Source: Candidatus Omnitrophota bacterium (lineage in GTDB: Bacteria; Omnitrophota; Gorgyraeia; Pluralincolimonadales; Pluralincolimonadaceae). From it: DNA of 21,971 bases. Below the pieces are notes generated by a model that saw only the letters and a list, made by a program, of their open reading frames with translations, did no database searches and had not been told where the DNA came from. The position numbers and the translations under genes were made by a program. Positions 1 through 6,703 of this stretch are shown one piece after another (position 1 is the first letter of the stretch; the number at the start of each line of letters is the position of its first letter). The stretch covers positions 1 through 21,971 of the forward strand of contig JAGUXU010000024.1 in assembly GCA_020061685.1 (NCBI GenBank). The letters run 5' to 3'.

Positions 1-45
1 AAACCGCATAAACTTCCTTTTTTCATTCATCCCTTCGCCCCCCAT
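1..45 (-). CDS. PilZ-domain protein, N-terminal fragment (cut by window edge)
   Basis: Reading the minus strand into the window edge, an open frame begins at ATG 30 (alternative ATG 45) and gives MNEKRKFMRF before the sequence runs out. The R-K-F-M-R pattern is the RxxxR motif that opens most PilZ (c-di-GMP binding) domains, and the next gene upstream, at 148-510, is a clear PilZ protein. I prefer ATG 30 because a G-rich Shine-Dalgarno-like run precedes it at about 36-43. A strong sigma70-type promoter lies just upstream (97-125). Only about ten residues are visible, so the family call is an inference from the motif and the neighbour. Confidence 0.5.
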   Translation of the reverse strand, partial: MGGEGMNEKRKFMRF

Positions 46-96
46 TATATTATTTTGCCTTCTTAGATTCCGTCCTATAGCCCTCCTTTTTGTATT

Positions 97-125
97 ATTA
101 TCCGCCCCCTCAAAAGAAAAGTCAA
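97..125 (-). promoter_or_regulatory. Sigma70-type promoter for the truncated PilZ gene
   Basis: On the minus strand a -35 TTGACT (120-125) and a -10 GATAAT (97-102) are separated by exactly 17 bases. This is one mismatch in each hexamer against consensus. It lies in the gap after the 148-510 gene and points at the start codon at 30 or 45. The predicted 5' leader of about 50-60 bases contains an AAGGAGGG-like run near 80-88 that is not followed by a start codon. Confidence 0.65.
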
Positions 126-147
126 TCATTTTATTTCACATTTTACC

Positions 148-510
148 CTAATATTCCAGCAATTCATCTATGATGCGCTTTATGCGGGACCTGTCCCGGT
201 CTGAGACCTCGATAAATTCGATCCCCGTATCGAATTGGGACGCTTTTTTATTGGTGTATTTATTGCGCTTCGCGGACCACGTTACCTTGCCCGTGCATTC
301 CGTCGGAGGCAGATCGTCGGGGAGCGATAATTTGAGTTCTACGGGCGTCTTTCTCAGCAATTCCTTTTCAAGGATGACACAGACGCCGCCCGCGGATATA
401 TTTTCTGTGGCGGAATGAAAGACGAGGCTGGTGCGCGCCTTCTTGACGATGACGGTGCATTCAAGAGAAACCCTTACCGATTTTCTGGTATTGATCCCGG
501 CCCAGCCCAT
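148..510 (-). CDS. PilZ-domain protein
   Basis: A 120-residue single-domain protein. The PilZ hallmarks are visible: an RxxxR motif at R9-R13 near the N-terminus, and the second motif (D/N)xSxxG as N37, S39, G42, followed by alternating beta-strand sequence. PilZ domains bind cyclic di-GMP and act as effector or adaptor modules in motility, pili, secretion or polysaccharide synthesis. There is no fused output domain, signal peptide or membrane segment, so it is probably a cytoplasmic adaptor. It is transcribed away from the ExeA/GspB-type pair and is followed by a second PilZ-like gene at the window edge. The start ATG has an AAGGG-type ribosome site about 10 bases upstream. The specific target is unknown. 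Confidence 0.88.
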   Translation of the reverse strand: MGWAGINTRKSVRVSLECTVIVKKARTSLVFHSATENISAGGVCVILEKELLRKTPVELKLSLPDDLPPTECTGKVTWSAKRNKYTNKKASQFDTGIEFIEVSDRDRSRIKRIIDELLEY

Positions 511-539
511 TTTTAAGGCACCCTTGTTTTTCTGGTTAT

Positions 540-567
540 ATTATACCCCCTAAAGATGACTTTACAA
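540..567 (-). promoter_or_regulatory. Promoter of the PilZ gene
   Basis: On the minus strand, a perfect -10 TATAAT (540-545) is preceded at 16 bases by TTGTAA (562-567), four of six matches to the -35 consensus. It would give a leader of roughly 20-25 bases before the ATG at 510. It lies back to back with the plus-strand promoter at 582-610. Confidence 0.55.
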
Positions 568-581
568 TACAATTTTTTACT

Positions 582-610
582 TTGACAATGATACCTTACG
601 ATGTTAAAAT
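582..610 (+). promoter_or_regulatory. Promoter of the exeA-gspB-like pair
   Basis: A perfect -35 TTGACA (582-587), a 17-base spacer and a -10 TAAAAT (605-610), one mismatch from consensus. Transcription would start near 617, leaving a leader of about 38 bases to the GTG at 655. The region is A/T rich and holds no open reading frame. Confidence 0.72.
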
Positions 611-654
611 AACAGCGGATTATTAAAACGCGCCTGTGACGGGGGTCCCCTATC

Positions 655-1470
655 GTGTACAAAGATTTTTTTGGCCTCAAGGAAAAACCTTTCAATGTGA
701 CAGCCGACCCGAATTTTTTGTTCTTCAGCAAAAAACATCGTGAGGCGTTCGAGCATCTGATATACGGCATAAAGGAGAAGAAGGGTTTCCTTGAGATAAC
801 CGGAGAGATCGGGACCGGAAAGACCACGCTCTGCCGGGCCCTCTTGACGCAACTTGATGAAAAATCAAGGAGCGCCTTCATCTTAAACTCGAACCTGCCC
901 GAGGTCCAGCTCCTGTCCGCCATAGCGGCGGACTTCGGACTCCTGATCAGGCCCAAGACCAAGATAAATATACTCTCGGAACTCAACAGGTACCTGATCG
1001 AACAGCTTAAACTGGGCTACAACGTCATCCTCATCATAGATGAGGCCCAGAACTTAAGGGCCGCCCAGCTTGAACAGATAAGGTTATTATCAAACCTCGA
1101 GACCGACAAAGAAAAACTGATCCAGATAATCCTGGTGGGCCAGCCGGAATTAAGGGTTAAACTCGATTCGCCCGGATTGGAACAATTACGGCAGAGGATC
1201 GCGGTAAGATACCATATACTGCCCTTGGACAGGACAGAGATAGACGCTTACATCTATCATCGCCTGCATGTGGCCGGTTCGGACGGTAATATCGCATTCG
1301 GTCCCGATGCCATAAGCGAAATATACGAATATTCCGGAGGCATACCAAGGTTGATAAACCTGGTCTGCGACAGGGCGTTACTGCTGGGGTTCGTGACGGA
1401 AAATAAAAATATATCGATCGATATGATAAGGCATGCGGTCGAGGAAATAGAGGGGTACGTAAAAATATGA
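655..1470 (+). CDS. ExeA/MshM-type AAA ATPase (short form)
   Basis: A 271-residue P-loop ATPase of the ExeA/GspA-MshM family. Residues 1-25 carry the family's N-terminal FGLxxxPF signature. Walker A is GEIGTGKT at 50-57, Walker B is the ILIIDE stretch ending at E130, and a GGIPR sensor-like motif lies at 228-232. Family members work with GspB-type partners to place the secretin through peptidoglycan, or in MSHA-type pilus biogenesis. The C-terminal peptidoglycan-binding module of the long Aeromonas ExeA is absent, so this is the short form. The start is GTG with only a weak GGGGG ribosome site 9 bases upstream, itself flanked by CCCC that could pair with it. The downstream gene overlaps by 4 bases, suggesting coupled translation. 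Confidence 0.88.
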   Translation: MYKDFFGLKEKPFNVTADPNFLFFSKKHREAFEHLIYGIKEKKGFLEITGEIGTGKTTLCRALLTQLDEKSRSAFILNSNLPEVQLLSAIAADFGLLIRPKTKINILSELNRYLIEQLKLGYNVILIIDEAQNLRAAQLEQIRLLSNLETDKEKLIQIILVGQPELRVKLDSPGLEQLRQRIAVRYHILPLDRTEIDAYIYHRLHVAGSDGNIAFGPDAISEIYEYSGGIPRLINLVCDRALLLGFVTENKNISIDMIRHAVEEIEGYVKI

Positions 1471-1991
1471 GCATAATCTTAGAGGCGTTGAAAAAAGCTA
1501 CAAAAGAAACTCCCGCCGAACCGATAGAGATAGAGAAAAGTTATGAAGCGGCGGAGCCCGAATTGAAAAAACCGGCCATCCAGGCCCCGGAATCTAACCT
1601 CCCGCGGCTGACCAGGTCTACGATCATTTCTCTGGCGATAATAGCGATCGGCGGTTTCCTTCTCTTTTTTCTGCTTAGGGAAAGCGGCCTTCCGGTAGCG
1701 GTAAAAAGTGAAACGCGGGCTCAACCTACGAGCCTCACCTTAAACGGGAAACCGGCGCAGGCGGCCGAAGGATATTCGCCGGTCAGCATCTTCAAGATAA
1801 AGGCGCTCAACCCGAGGCTGACGTTAAACGGTATAGTCTCCGGCATAGGGAAACCCGCCGCGATCATCGACAATAAGATAGTCGAAGAAGGCGCGTCGAT
1901 AAACGGCGCGAAGGTCGTAAAGATCTACAACGATAAGGTTGAGTTGCGAAACGATGTATCGGGAGAAATATTCACTCTCCGAGTCTACTGA
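1467..1991 (+). CDS. GspB-like protein (secretion/pilus assembly partner of ExeA)
   Basis: A 174-residue bitopic protein. The N-terminus MSIILEALKKA matches the conserved opening of GspB proteins. A Lys/Glu/Pro-rich cytoplasmic segment follows, then one membrane helix at about 51-70, a linker, and a C-terminal beta-rich periplasmic domain (about 105-174) resembling the T2SSB/GspC-like fold, including the stretch LNGIVSGIGKPAAII. GspA-GspB complexes assist secretin assembly in the outer membrane. It starts inside the stop of the ExeA-like gene (ATGA overlap). Its 3' end overlaps the oppositely directed SPOR gene by 7 bases, so no terminator separates the two. No other type II secretion gene is in the window, so whether it serves T2SS or type IV pili cannot be decided here. 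Confidence 0.8.
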   Translation: MSIILEALKKATKETPAEPIEIEKSYEAAEPELKKPAIQAPESNLPRLTRSTIISLAIIAIGGFLLFFLLRESGLPVAVKSETRAQPTSLTLNGKPAQAAEGYSPVSIFKIKALNPRLTLNGIVSGIGKPAAIIDNKIVEEGASINGAKVVKIYNDKVELRNDVSGEIFTLRVY

Positions 1992-2689
1992 GGCTTTACA
2001 AGCACGAAGCAATCCCTGAACTGCTTTTCCTTCCTTAATCTTTGGACTGTCCTATCCGCTTCTTTTTTGTCCACATATTCGCCCGCATAGACCACGTATT
2101 TGCTCTTACCTGAAGCGGATTTTGTCTCCTTTAAATCGGGCACTACCTTCTTGGAAGAAAGAAGCCGCATCGCGTTCTGCGCGTCTTCTTTCTTGGAGGT
2201 GGTATAGGCCCGGATAGTGTATATCTTCGTGGCCGCCGGTTCGACTCTTGCCACCCCCGATGTTTTTCCTTCCCTCATCCCTTTGATTATGAATTTCACC
2301 GTAAAGACGGAGACGACCATGACCCCTAAAAGGACCACGACCGAACCGATCACGATAAGATGTTTGACCTTCAGAAAGGGGGGCTTAAACCAGAATTCCG
2401 TCCGCTCCAGGGACTCCTTCTCCCTCTTGAGCCTGTTTACCTCGTCCTTGAGGTGCCTGAATTCGGACTGCAGGCCTTTCAACTCCGCGTCGACCTCTTT
2501 CTTTAACTTGCTGTCAAATTTCTCTTCTATCGGTTTTTCATCCTTGCTTTCGACGATGGCGGCGGAATCCATGACCTCGAGCCTGTATTCGCCTTTACCG
2601 AGATAATCGCCATAGAGCTGTTTCTGTATCTCTTTCTCGGAAAGGTTCTTCAGGTTCTTTTCTTTTTTATCGGATCTCTTCCAGAACAC
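1985..2689 (-). CDS. SPOR-domain membrane protein with coiled coil
   Basis: A 234-residue protein with a charged cytoplasmic N-terminus and a Lys/Glu-rich heptad stretch at about 65-110 that predicts a coiled coil. One membrane helix follows at about 125-150, and a C-terminal SPOR-like domain at about 165-234 has alternating Tyr/Val strands and a conserved Lys/Glu helix. SPOR domains bind denuded peptidoglycan glycan at division sites. The specific partner is unknown. The start codon is GTG, one base after the thioesterase stop, so it is the last gene of the GNAT-thioesterase-SPOR unit. It is not homologous end to end with the other SPOR protein at 6089-6703; only the general layout is shared. 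Confidence 0.78.
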   Translation of the reverse strand: MFWKRSDKKEKNLKNLSEKEIQKQLYGDYLGKGEYRLEVMDSAAIVESKDEKPIEEKFDSKLKKEVDAELKGLQSEFRHLKDEVNRLKREKESLERTEFWFKPPFLKVKHLIVIGSVVVLLGVMVVSVFTVKFIIKGMREGKTSGVARVEPAATKIYTIRAYTTSKKEDAQNAMRLLSSKKVVPDLKETKSASGKSKYVVYAGEYVDKKEADRTVQRLRKEKQFRDCFVLVKPQ

Positions 2690-2690
2690 T

Positions 2691-3089
2691 TTAAGCCCGC
2701 CTCTCTATAACTTTTCTTATATCTTCGGGGATCTTTACGGGTTTCCTGTCCTTGCTAACCAATACCTGGACCGTCTTGCCCGTGGCTAAAAGGTTATTGC
2801 CCCTTGCTACCTCATATTCGAATGTAAAACTGGTATTCATCACGGCGGATATCCGTGACCTTACCGTGATCTGATCGTCGTAATATGCCGGCTGTTTATA
2901 CTGGCAGGAAGAACTGACAACAACGATATATATGCCCTTCTTCTCCAGTTCGGTATATGGCAGGCCCGCGCTCCTGAAAAATTCGGTCCGCGCTATCTCA
3001 AACCAAACGTAATAATTGGCGTAATAGACTATGCCGAATTTATCCGTCTCCTGGTAGCGGACCCTGATGTCATACGAGTGGACACCCAT
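2691..3089 (-). CDS. YbgC/FadM-type acyl-CoA thioesterase (hot-dog fold)
   Basis: A 132-residue protein, the normal length for the 4-hydroxybenzoyl-CoA thioesterase group. The active-site region reads YQETDKFGIVYYANY (12-26), with the conserved catalytic Asp at position 16 and the ANY motif. The His commonly seen in VYHANY is Tyr here. These enzymes hydrolyse short or medium acyl-CoA or acyl-ACP thioesters in the cytoplasm. In proteobacteria ybgC sits with tol-pal; here the partners are a GNAT protein upstream (9-base gap) and a SPOR protein downstream (1-base gap). The link to an envelope (SPOR) protein faintly recalls the tol-pal setting. The substrate is unknown. Confidence 0.85.
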   Translation of the reverse strand: MGVHSYDIRVRYQETDKFGIVYYANYYVWFEIARTEFFRSAGLPYTELEKKGIYIVVVSSSCQYKQPAYYDDQITVRSRISAVMNTSFTFEYEVARGNNLLATGKTVQVLVSKDRKPVKIPEDIRKVIERRA

Positions 3090-3098
3090 TTATAATTC

Positions 3099-3554
3099 TC
3101 AAATAGTTAAGGCGAATTTTATGATATTGACGCCGCCTAGATCCAGTTTTTCCTTTTCCTTAAACCCCTTGCTCCTGCAAAGCTCCGTAGCGGCCTTCAT
3201 CGTATTGGAGACGTGAAAGACGACTTCCCTGTATCCTTTTTCTTTGCAAAAACCCAAAGCTTTTTCTATCAGAAGCCGGCCGTATCCCTTCCCCCGGTAT
3301 TTGGGGCTTATAAAAAGTCTTCTTAAGATCGCTGTATCCTTGGATTCCTCTTTTACGGCGACCGTCCCTATTATATGCCCTTCATTCTCATCGACGAAAA
3401 ATACCTCTCTTCCGCCGCCGTAAACCTTGGATATAGAATCCAGATCGGAATGCGGATAGGCCCTCTGGTCCATCGCAAAATCATTCGCGAGGATACCGGT
3501 GATGAGCTTTTTGACCTGCCCCTGGTCTCTGGTGGTAAACCGCCTAATCTTCAT
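3099..3554 (-). CDS. GNAT-family N-acetyltransferase
   Basis: A 151-residue single-domain acetyltransferase. Motif A is clear: the strand LRRLFISPKYRG leads to the acetyl-CoA pyrophosphate loop R87-G-K-G-Y-G92, followed by helix LLIEKAL. The C-terminal strand and the SKGF motif (residues about 133-136) also fit GNAT. The acceptor cannot be read from sequence; small-molecule amines and protein N-termini are both possible. It is the first gene of a three-gene unit with its own promoter (3578-3606), and it has an AAAGGA ribosome site about 10 bases before its ATG. Confidence 0.87.
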   Translation of the reverse strand: MKIRRFTTRDQGQVKKLITGILANDFAMDQRAYPHSDLDSISKVYGGGREVFFVDENEGHIIGTVAVKEESKDTAILRRLFISPKYRGKGYGRLLIEKALGFCKEKGYREVVFHVSNTMKAATELCRSKGFKEKEKLDLGGVNIIKFALTI

Positions 3555-3577
3555 TGTTGTTCGGTCCTTTTTATCTG

Positions 3578-3606
3578 ATTTTACTTCTACCGTTAAGATT
3601 TGTCAA
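3578..3606 (-). promoter_or_regulatory. Promoter of the GNAT-thioesterase-SPOR unit, overlapping the end of rnc
   Basis: On the minus strand a perfect -35 TTGACA (3601-3606) and a -10 TAAAAT (3578-3583) are spaced by 17 bases. The -35 box spans the Leu-Asp-Lys codons just before the rnc stop, so the promoter is partly inside the coding sequence. Transcription would begin near 3571, about 17 bases before the GNAT start codon. Confidence 0.7.
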
Positions 3607-4312
3607 GCAAACCCGTGTTTAAGAGGGCTTCGTATGCGGCGTCCTGCTGGGCTGATTTCTTGTTCTTCCCTTCACCTTTACCGCGTATCATGCCGCCGAA
3701 GGAAACGGCTACCTCAAAATGCTTCCTGTGGTCGGGGCCTTCTTCAAAGATGACGGCGTATCTCGGCGGCGTTTTATATTCCTTCAGGGTATATTCCTGC
3801 AGGACGGATTTGTAATCTTTCTTCGCGCCGCCCTCGAATACCTTTTTGATCTCATCCTTGAACTGGGATCCTATAAACTTATCCGCTTTCTTAAAGCCGC
3901 CGTCGAGATATACCGCCCCTATTATCGCCTCATAAGATCCCACTATATTGCTGGGTTGGTCCGCACCGCCGCTCGCCGACTCGCCCTTCCCCAAAAGGAG
4001 CAGCCCCCCTACCGCAAGCCTTCTTGCCAGATTTTCCAGGGTGGTCCTGCTGACAAGTATAGCCCTTATCCTCGTCATCTCGCCTTCCTGACAACCGGGA
4101 AACTGCCTGTAGATATAATCGCTTATTGCCAATCCCAGCACCGCGTCCCCTAAGAACTCCAGGCGTTCGTTGTCTACGGCCTTTTCCCGCGGGTGCTCGA
4201 AAGCGTAAGAACGATGGGTCAATGCCTGATCCAGCAGGTTCCTGTCCTTGAAACTATAACGGAGCAGGCGTTGAAAATCCCTTAGGTTTAGCGTTCGTGT
4301 CCTATCGGTCAT
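3593..4312 (-). CDS. rnc: Ribonuclease III
   Basis: A 239-residue double-strand RNA endonuclease with the usual two-domain layout. The RNase III domain (about 10-160) carries the signature NERLEFLGDAVL at 48-59, and a dsRNA-binding domain occupies about 165-235, starting near YKSVLQEY. It processes rRNA precursors and other structured RNAs. The signature-motif residues E49, E52 and D56 and the helix Glu (E128) are present. The residue aligned with E. coli Asp114, normally a metal ligand in the ADTVEA motif, is Gly125 here (VGSYEA). The gene starts 11 bases inside the aroB 3' end, so translation is probably coupled. The rest of the protein looks intact, so I call it a functional gene with an atypical site. 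Confidence 0.95.
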   Translation of the reverse strand: MTDRTRTLNLRDFQRLLRYSFKDRNLLDQALTHRSYAFEHPREKAVDNERLEFLGDAVLGLAISDYIYRQFPGCQEGEMTRIRAILVSRTTLENLARRLAVGGLLLLGKGESASGGADQPSNIVGSYEAIIGAVYLDGGFKKADKFIGSQFKDEIKKVFEGGAKKDYKSVLQEYTLKEYKTPPRYAVIFEEGPDHRKHFEVAVSFGGMIRGKGEGKNKKSAQQDAAYEALLNTGLLDKS

Positions 4313-5417
4313 CGGCAGGCGTTATCTTGGAGGAGAGCCTCTTTAGTTCCCGGCGTATCACCTCTTCGGGTATGCGCTCTTTTATTACGACTTTCCCTAT
4401 CCTCACGGGAAGGACAAGCCTTGTTACGCCGTGTATGAATTTCTTGTCATAGGCCAACGATCTCATTATCTTGCGGGTGTCTATTCTTTTTATCCTCGTA
4501 GGCAGGCCGTAAGAACCGGCCGTATCTTCGATCTTAAGCAGGTCTGCGGCGGAAAGGCGGCCCAGGCGGTTTGATATCCGCGCGGCGACGATCATGCCGA
4601 GCCCTATCGCCTCCCCGTGAGAGTAGTAGCCGGAGTAACCGGAGGCAGTCTCTATGGCATGACCCGCGGTATGCCCGAAATTCAATATCGTCCTTATCGA
4701 TTTACGCTCTCTCTCGTCTTTAGAGACGATACCGGCTTTTATCTTCACGCACCTTGTTATTATCTCAAGAAGGGCCTTTGTCTCGCGCCTTAATATCGCG
4801 GATCTGTTGTCACGGAGGTAATTAAAAAGCCTTTTGTCCTTTATTATGCCGTATTTTATTATCTCCGCCATTCCGGAGATGAAATCGCGGCGCGATAGAT
4901 CCCTGATAAACGATATGTCTATATAGACGATCCTCGGCTGGTAGAAGGAACCGGTCAGGTTTTTCCCGGTAGTCAGATCTATCGCGACTTTCCCGCCTAT
5001 CGAAGAATCTACCTGTGCCAGCAAAGTAGTCGGTATCTGGATATACGGAACGCCGCGCTTATATATTGAAGCGACAAAACCCGCCAGGTCTCCGACAACC
5101 CCCCCGCCCAGAGCGACGACGCAAATCCTCTTTCCCTTGCCGTCGATCCTGGAGATCGCGCCTAAGAGCCTGACCGCCTCTTTTACGGATTTCGCCCTTT
5201 CGGAATCGGGCACTAAGACGGGGTTTACTTTAAGGCCGGAATCCCTGAGGGCATATTTAACTTTTTTCCCGAATAATGAATTTATCTTTGGATTTGTTAT
5301 TAATACCGCGTCCGTCCCCAAATTCAGGGACTTGAGTTGCCGCGGCAACATCTTGAGGCTTTTTTCAATGCGGATCTTATAACTGCGGTCTCCCAGGCGA
5401 ACGGTCGTGGCGTTCAT
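4302..5417 (-). CDS. aroB: 3-dehydroquinate synthase
   Basis: A 371-residue enzyme of the shikimate pathway that converts DAHP to 3-dehydroquinate in the cytoplasm with NAD and a divalent metal. The NAD-binding glycine loop GGGVVGDLAGF is at 104-114, and the substrate loop DSSIGGKVAID at 137-147. Likely metal ligands are E185 (AEIIKYG), H249 (FGHT) and H267 (HGEA). Length is normal. It lies between the stand-alone tRNA-binding domain gene (10-base gap) and rnc (11-base overlap). The next shikimate step, type II dehydroquinase, is encoded at 21479-21925 in a different transcription unit. Confidence 0.96.
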   Translation of the reverse strand: MNATTVRLGDRSYKIRIEKSLKMLPRQLKSLNLGTDAVLITNPKINSLFGKKVKYALRDSGLKVNPVLVPDSERAKSVKEAVRLLGAISRIDGKGKRICVVALGGGVVGDLAGFVASIYKRGVPYIQIPTTLLAQVDSSIGGKVAIDLTTGKNLTGSFYQPRIVYIDISFIRDLSRRDFISGMAEIIKYGIIKDKRLFNYLRDNRSAILRRETKALLEIITRCVKIKAGIVSKDERERKSIRTILNFGHTAGHAIETASGYSGYYSHGEAIGLGMIVAARISNRLGRLSAADLLKIEDTAGSYGLPTRIKRIDTRKIMRSLAYDKKFIHGVTRLVLPVRIGKVVIKERIPEEVIRRELKRLSSKITPADDR

Positions 5418-5427
5418 TTTGATTACC

Positions 5428-5754
5428 TTAGCTAACAGGACTGCCTGATTTGATTTCCTTCTCGGGCACTAATATCGCCAGCGTCTTATCATCTTTTGCC
5501 GCAAGCAACATGCCGTTGGATACTACACCCCTGATATCCGCCGGCTCCAGGTTATCTATTACGAGTATCGATCTTCCGACCAGTTCTTCAGGCTTATAAT
5601 GCCGCCTGATCCCGGCGACGATCGTCTTTTCGGCTTCACCCGTAGTGATAGTCAATACGTAAAGCTTCTCGGCGTTAGGGTGATCCTCTACCTTTAAGAT
5701 CTTCGCTATCTTCAGATCTAGCCGCTTAAAATCCTCGAATGTTACGGTCGGCAT
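5428..5754 (-). CDS. Stand-alone tRNA-binding domain (MetRS beta / CsaA-like)
   Basis: A 108-residue OB-fold protein of the EMAPII/Trbp111 type. Features include the opening FxxLDLKIAKI, the HPNAEKLYVLTI strand and loop, the VAGIRRHY motif and NMEP-like NLEPADIRGVVSNGMLLAA. These match the C-terminal domain appended to many bacterial methionyl-tRNA synthetases, where it dimerises and helps bind tRNA. Here it is a separate gene, so it is either the beta part of a split MetRS or a free Trbp111/CsaA-like protein. No MetRS catalytic gene lies in the window. Its ATG directly abuts the stop codon of the small basic protein with no spacer, suggesting coupled translation. Another four co-directional genes lie within 2 kb. 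Confidence 0.88.
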   Translation of the reverse strand: MPTVTFEDFKRLDLKIAKILKVEDHPNAEKLYVLTITTGEAEKTIVAGIRRHYKPEELVGRSILVIDNLEPADIRGVVSNGMLLAAKDDKTLAILVPEKEIKSGSPVS

Positions 5755-6069
5755 TTAGGACTTCGACTGTTCTTTCTTGGCTGGCGCTGCCTGAGGCTTT
5801 GCTCCGGCTTGGGGTTTTGCTCCGGCCGGCGCCGCTGATGCGGCGGCAGCGGGCGCTCCGGCGGCTGTCGCGGCGGCTTCAGCTGTCGGTTTCTCGGCCT
5901 TTTCTTTCTTTACCTTGATCTTTATCGATTTGACCTTGGGCAGGCCAAAGACCGATAACCCTTCTTTCCATTTGTCCTTCTCCAACAGCATCTTTACCCG
6001 TTCAAATCTCTTGAATACGGATCTATGGCCTTTGCCCTTGGCCGGCCTCAAACTCGGATGGATCGACAT
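5755..6069 (-). CDS. Small basic protein (Chlamydiae/Verrucomicrobia-type) with Ala/Pro/Lys tail
   Basis: A 104-residue protein. The first ~60 residues begin MSIHPSLRPAKGKGHRSV and continue through a basic, Lys/Arg-rich stretch to SVFGLPKVKSIKIKVKKEK. From memory this resembles the small basic protein family described from Chlamydiae and Verrucomicrobia, thought to be ribosome-associated. The remaining ~45 residues are a low-complexity Ala/Pro/Gly/Lys tail including repeated AGAKPQ units. The tail is unlike the compact family members I recall. The gene has the strongest ribosome site in the neighbourhood (6075-6082), consistent with high expression. Function is unproven; a ribosome or nucleic-acid role is an inference from charge and neighbours (tRNA-binding domain, rnc). 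Confidence 0.75.
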   Translation of the reverse strand: MSIHPSLRPAKGKGHRSVFKRFERVKMLLEKDKWKEGLSVFGLPKVKSIKIKVKKEKAEKPTAEAAATAAGAPAAAASAAPAGAKPQAGAKPQAAPAKKEQSKS

Positions 6070-6074
6070 TATTT

Positions 6075-6082
6075 ATCTCCTT
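6075..6082 (-). promoter_or_regulatory. Strong ribosome binding site of the small basic protein
   Basis: The minus strand reads AAGGAGAT with its GGAG core 7 bases before the ATG at 6069. It fixes the start codon and suggests strong translation in a region where most neighbours have weak or absent Shine-Dalgarno sequences. Confidence 0.7.
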
Positions 6083-6088
6083 GCTTTT

Positions 6089-6703
6089 TTAACGTTTCCT
6101 TACGATACAGCCTTTATACTGCTGCTCCCAATACGGAAGCGCCTGGTTGGCTAACTCCTTTTTCGCGTATGAACCCACACAGAGTATAAAATAATTGCCT
6201 TTCTTCAGGATATCCGAAGAATAGCCTTTCTTCTTCAGGCGCGTCAGCTCTTTCTCGGCAAGATCGCGTGTCTTATAGGACGCCACCTGGATCGTAAACG
6301 GCTTATCTTCTGCGGGAACGGGAGGAACAACCGCCTTTACGGGCTCCTGCTTCTTCACGGGCCTGGCCGCCGCTTGTTTCTGGATTTCCGCGGCCTGTTC
6401 CGCGACGGTATCGACCGGCGGGATCACGGTCACCGGCTGAACCACAGGGGAAGAAGAAACGTCCGCTGAGAGCTCCATGCCCCTGCCCCTCTCTACCCCT
6501 AAAGAAAAAAGTATGCTGGCGGCCAATACGACGCCTATCAGCATTATGATCAAGATCTCATAAGAAAAAGAGAGGGTCAGGCGCTGCTGCGGAAAGATCG
6601 GCTTCTTGAACTTGAATGCCCCGAAAAGCTTGCCTTTTCTCTTTTCCCTTATTACGAATTCTTCGAATAATTCCTGCTGTTTCTGCGCATTTATCGGTGT
6701 CAT
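6089..6703 (-). CDS. SPOR-domain single-pass membrane protein
   Basis: A 204-residue bitopic protein with a basic cytoplasmic N-terminus (KRKGKLFGAFKFKK). One membrane helix lies at about 50-70 (LIIMLIGVVLAASILF), then a Pro/Val/Ala/Lys-rich periplasmic linker, then a C-terminal SPOR domain (about 132-204) beginning FTIQVASYKTRDLAEKEL. SPOR domains bind bare glycan strands at the septum, and FtsN/DedD-like proteins share this layout. I do not assign FtsN, because only the domain order is shared. A candidate promoter (6725-6753) and a small hairpin over its ribosome site lie just upstream. It precedes the small basic protein by 19 bases. Confidence 0.83.
   Translation of the reverse strand: MTPINAQKQQELFEEFVIREKRKGKLFGAFKFKKPIFPQQRLTLSFSYEILIIMLIGVVLAASILFSLGVERGRGMELSADVSSSPVVQPVTVIPPVDTVAEQAAEIQKQAAARPVKKQEPVKAVVPPVPAEDKPFTIQVASYKTRDLAEKELTRLKKKGYSSDILKKGNYFILCVGSYAKKELANQALPYWEQQYKGCIVRKR

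Noticed and set aside
604..986. Minus-strand open frames over the ExeA start
   Set aside because: They overlap the conserved P-loop ATPase and show no domain; the plus-strand gene has a good promoter and full family match.
1960..2010. Bidirectional terminator between gspB-like and SPOR genes
   Set aside because: The genes overlap by 7 bases; no GC-rich stem with a T tract could be found there.
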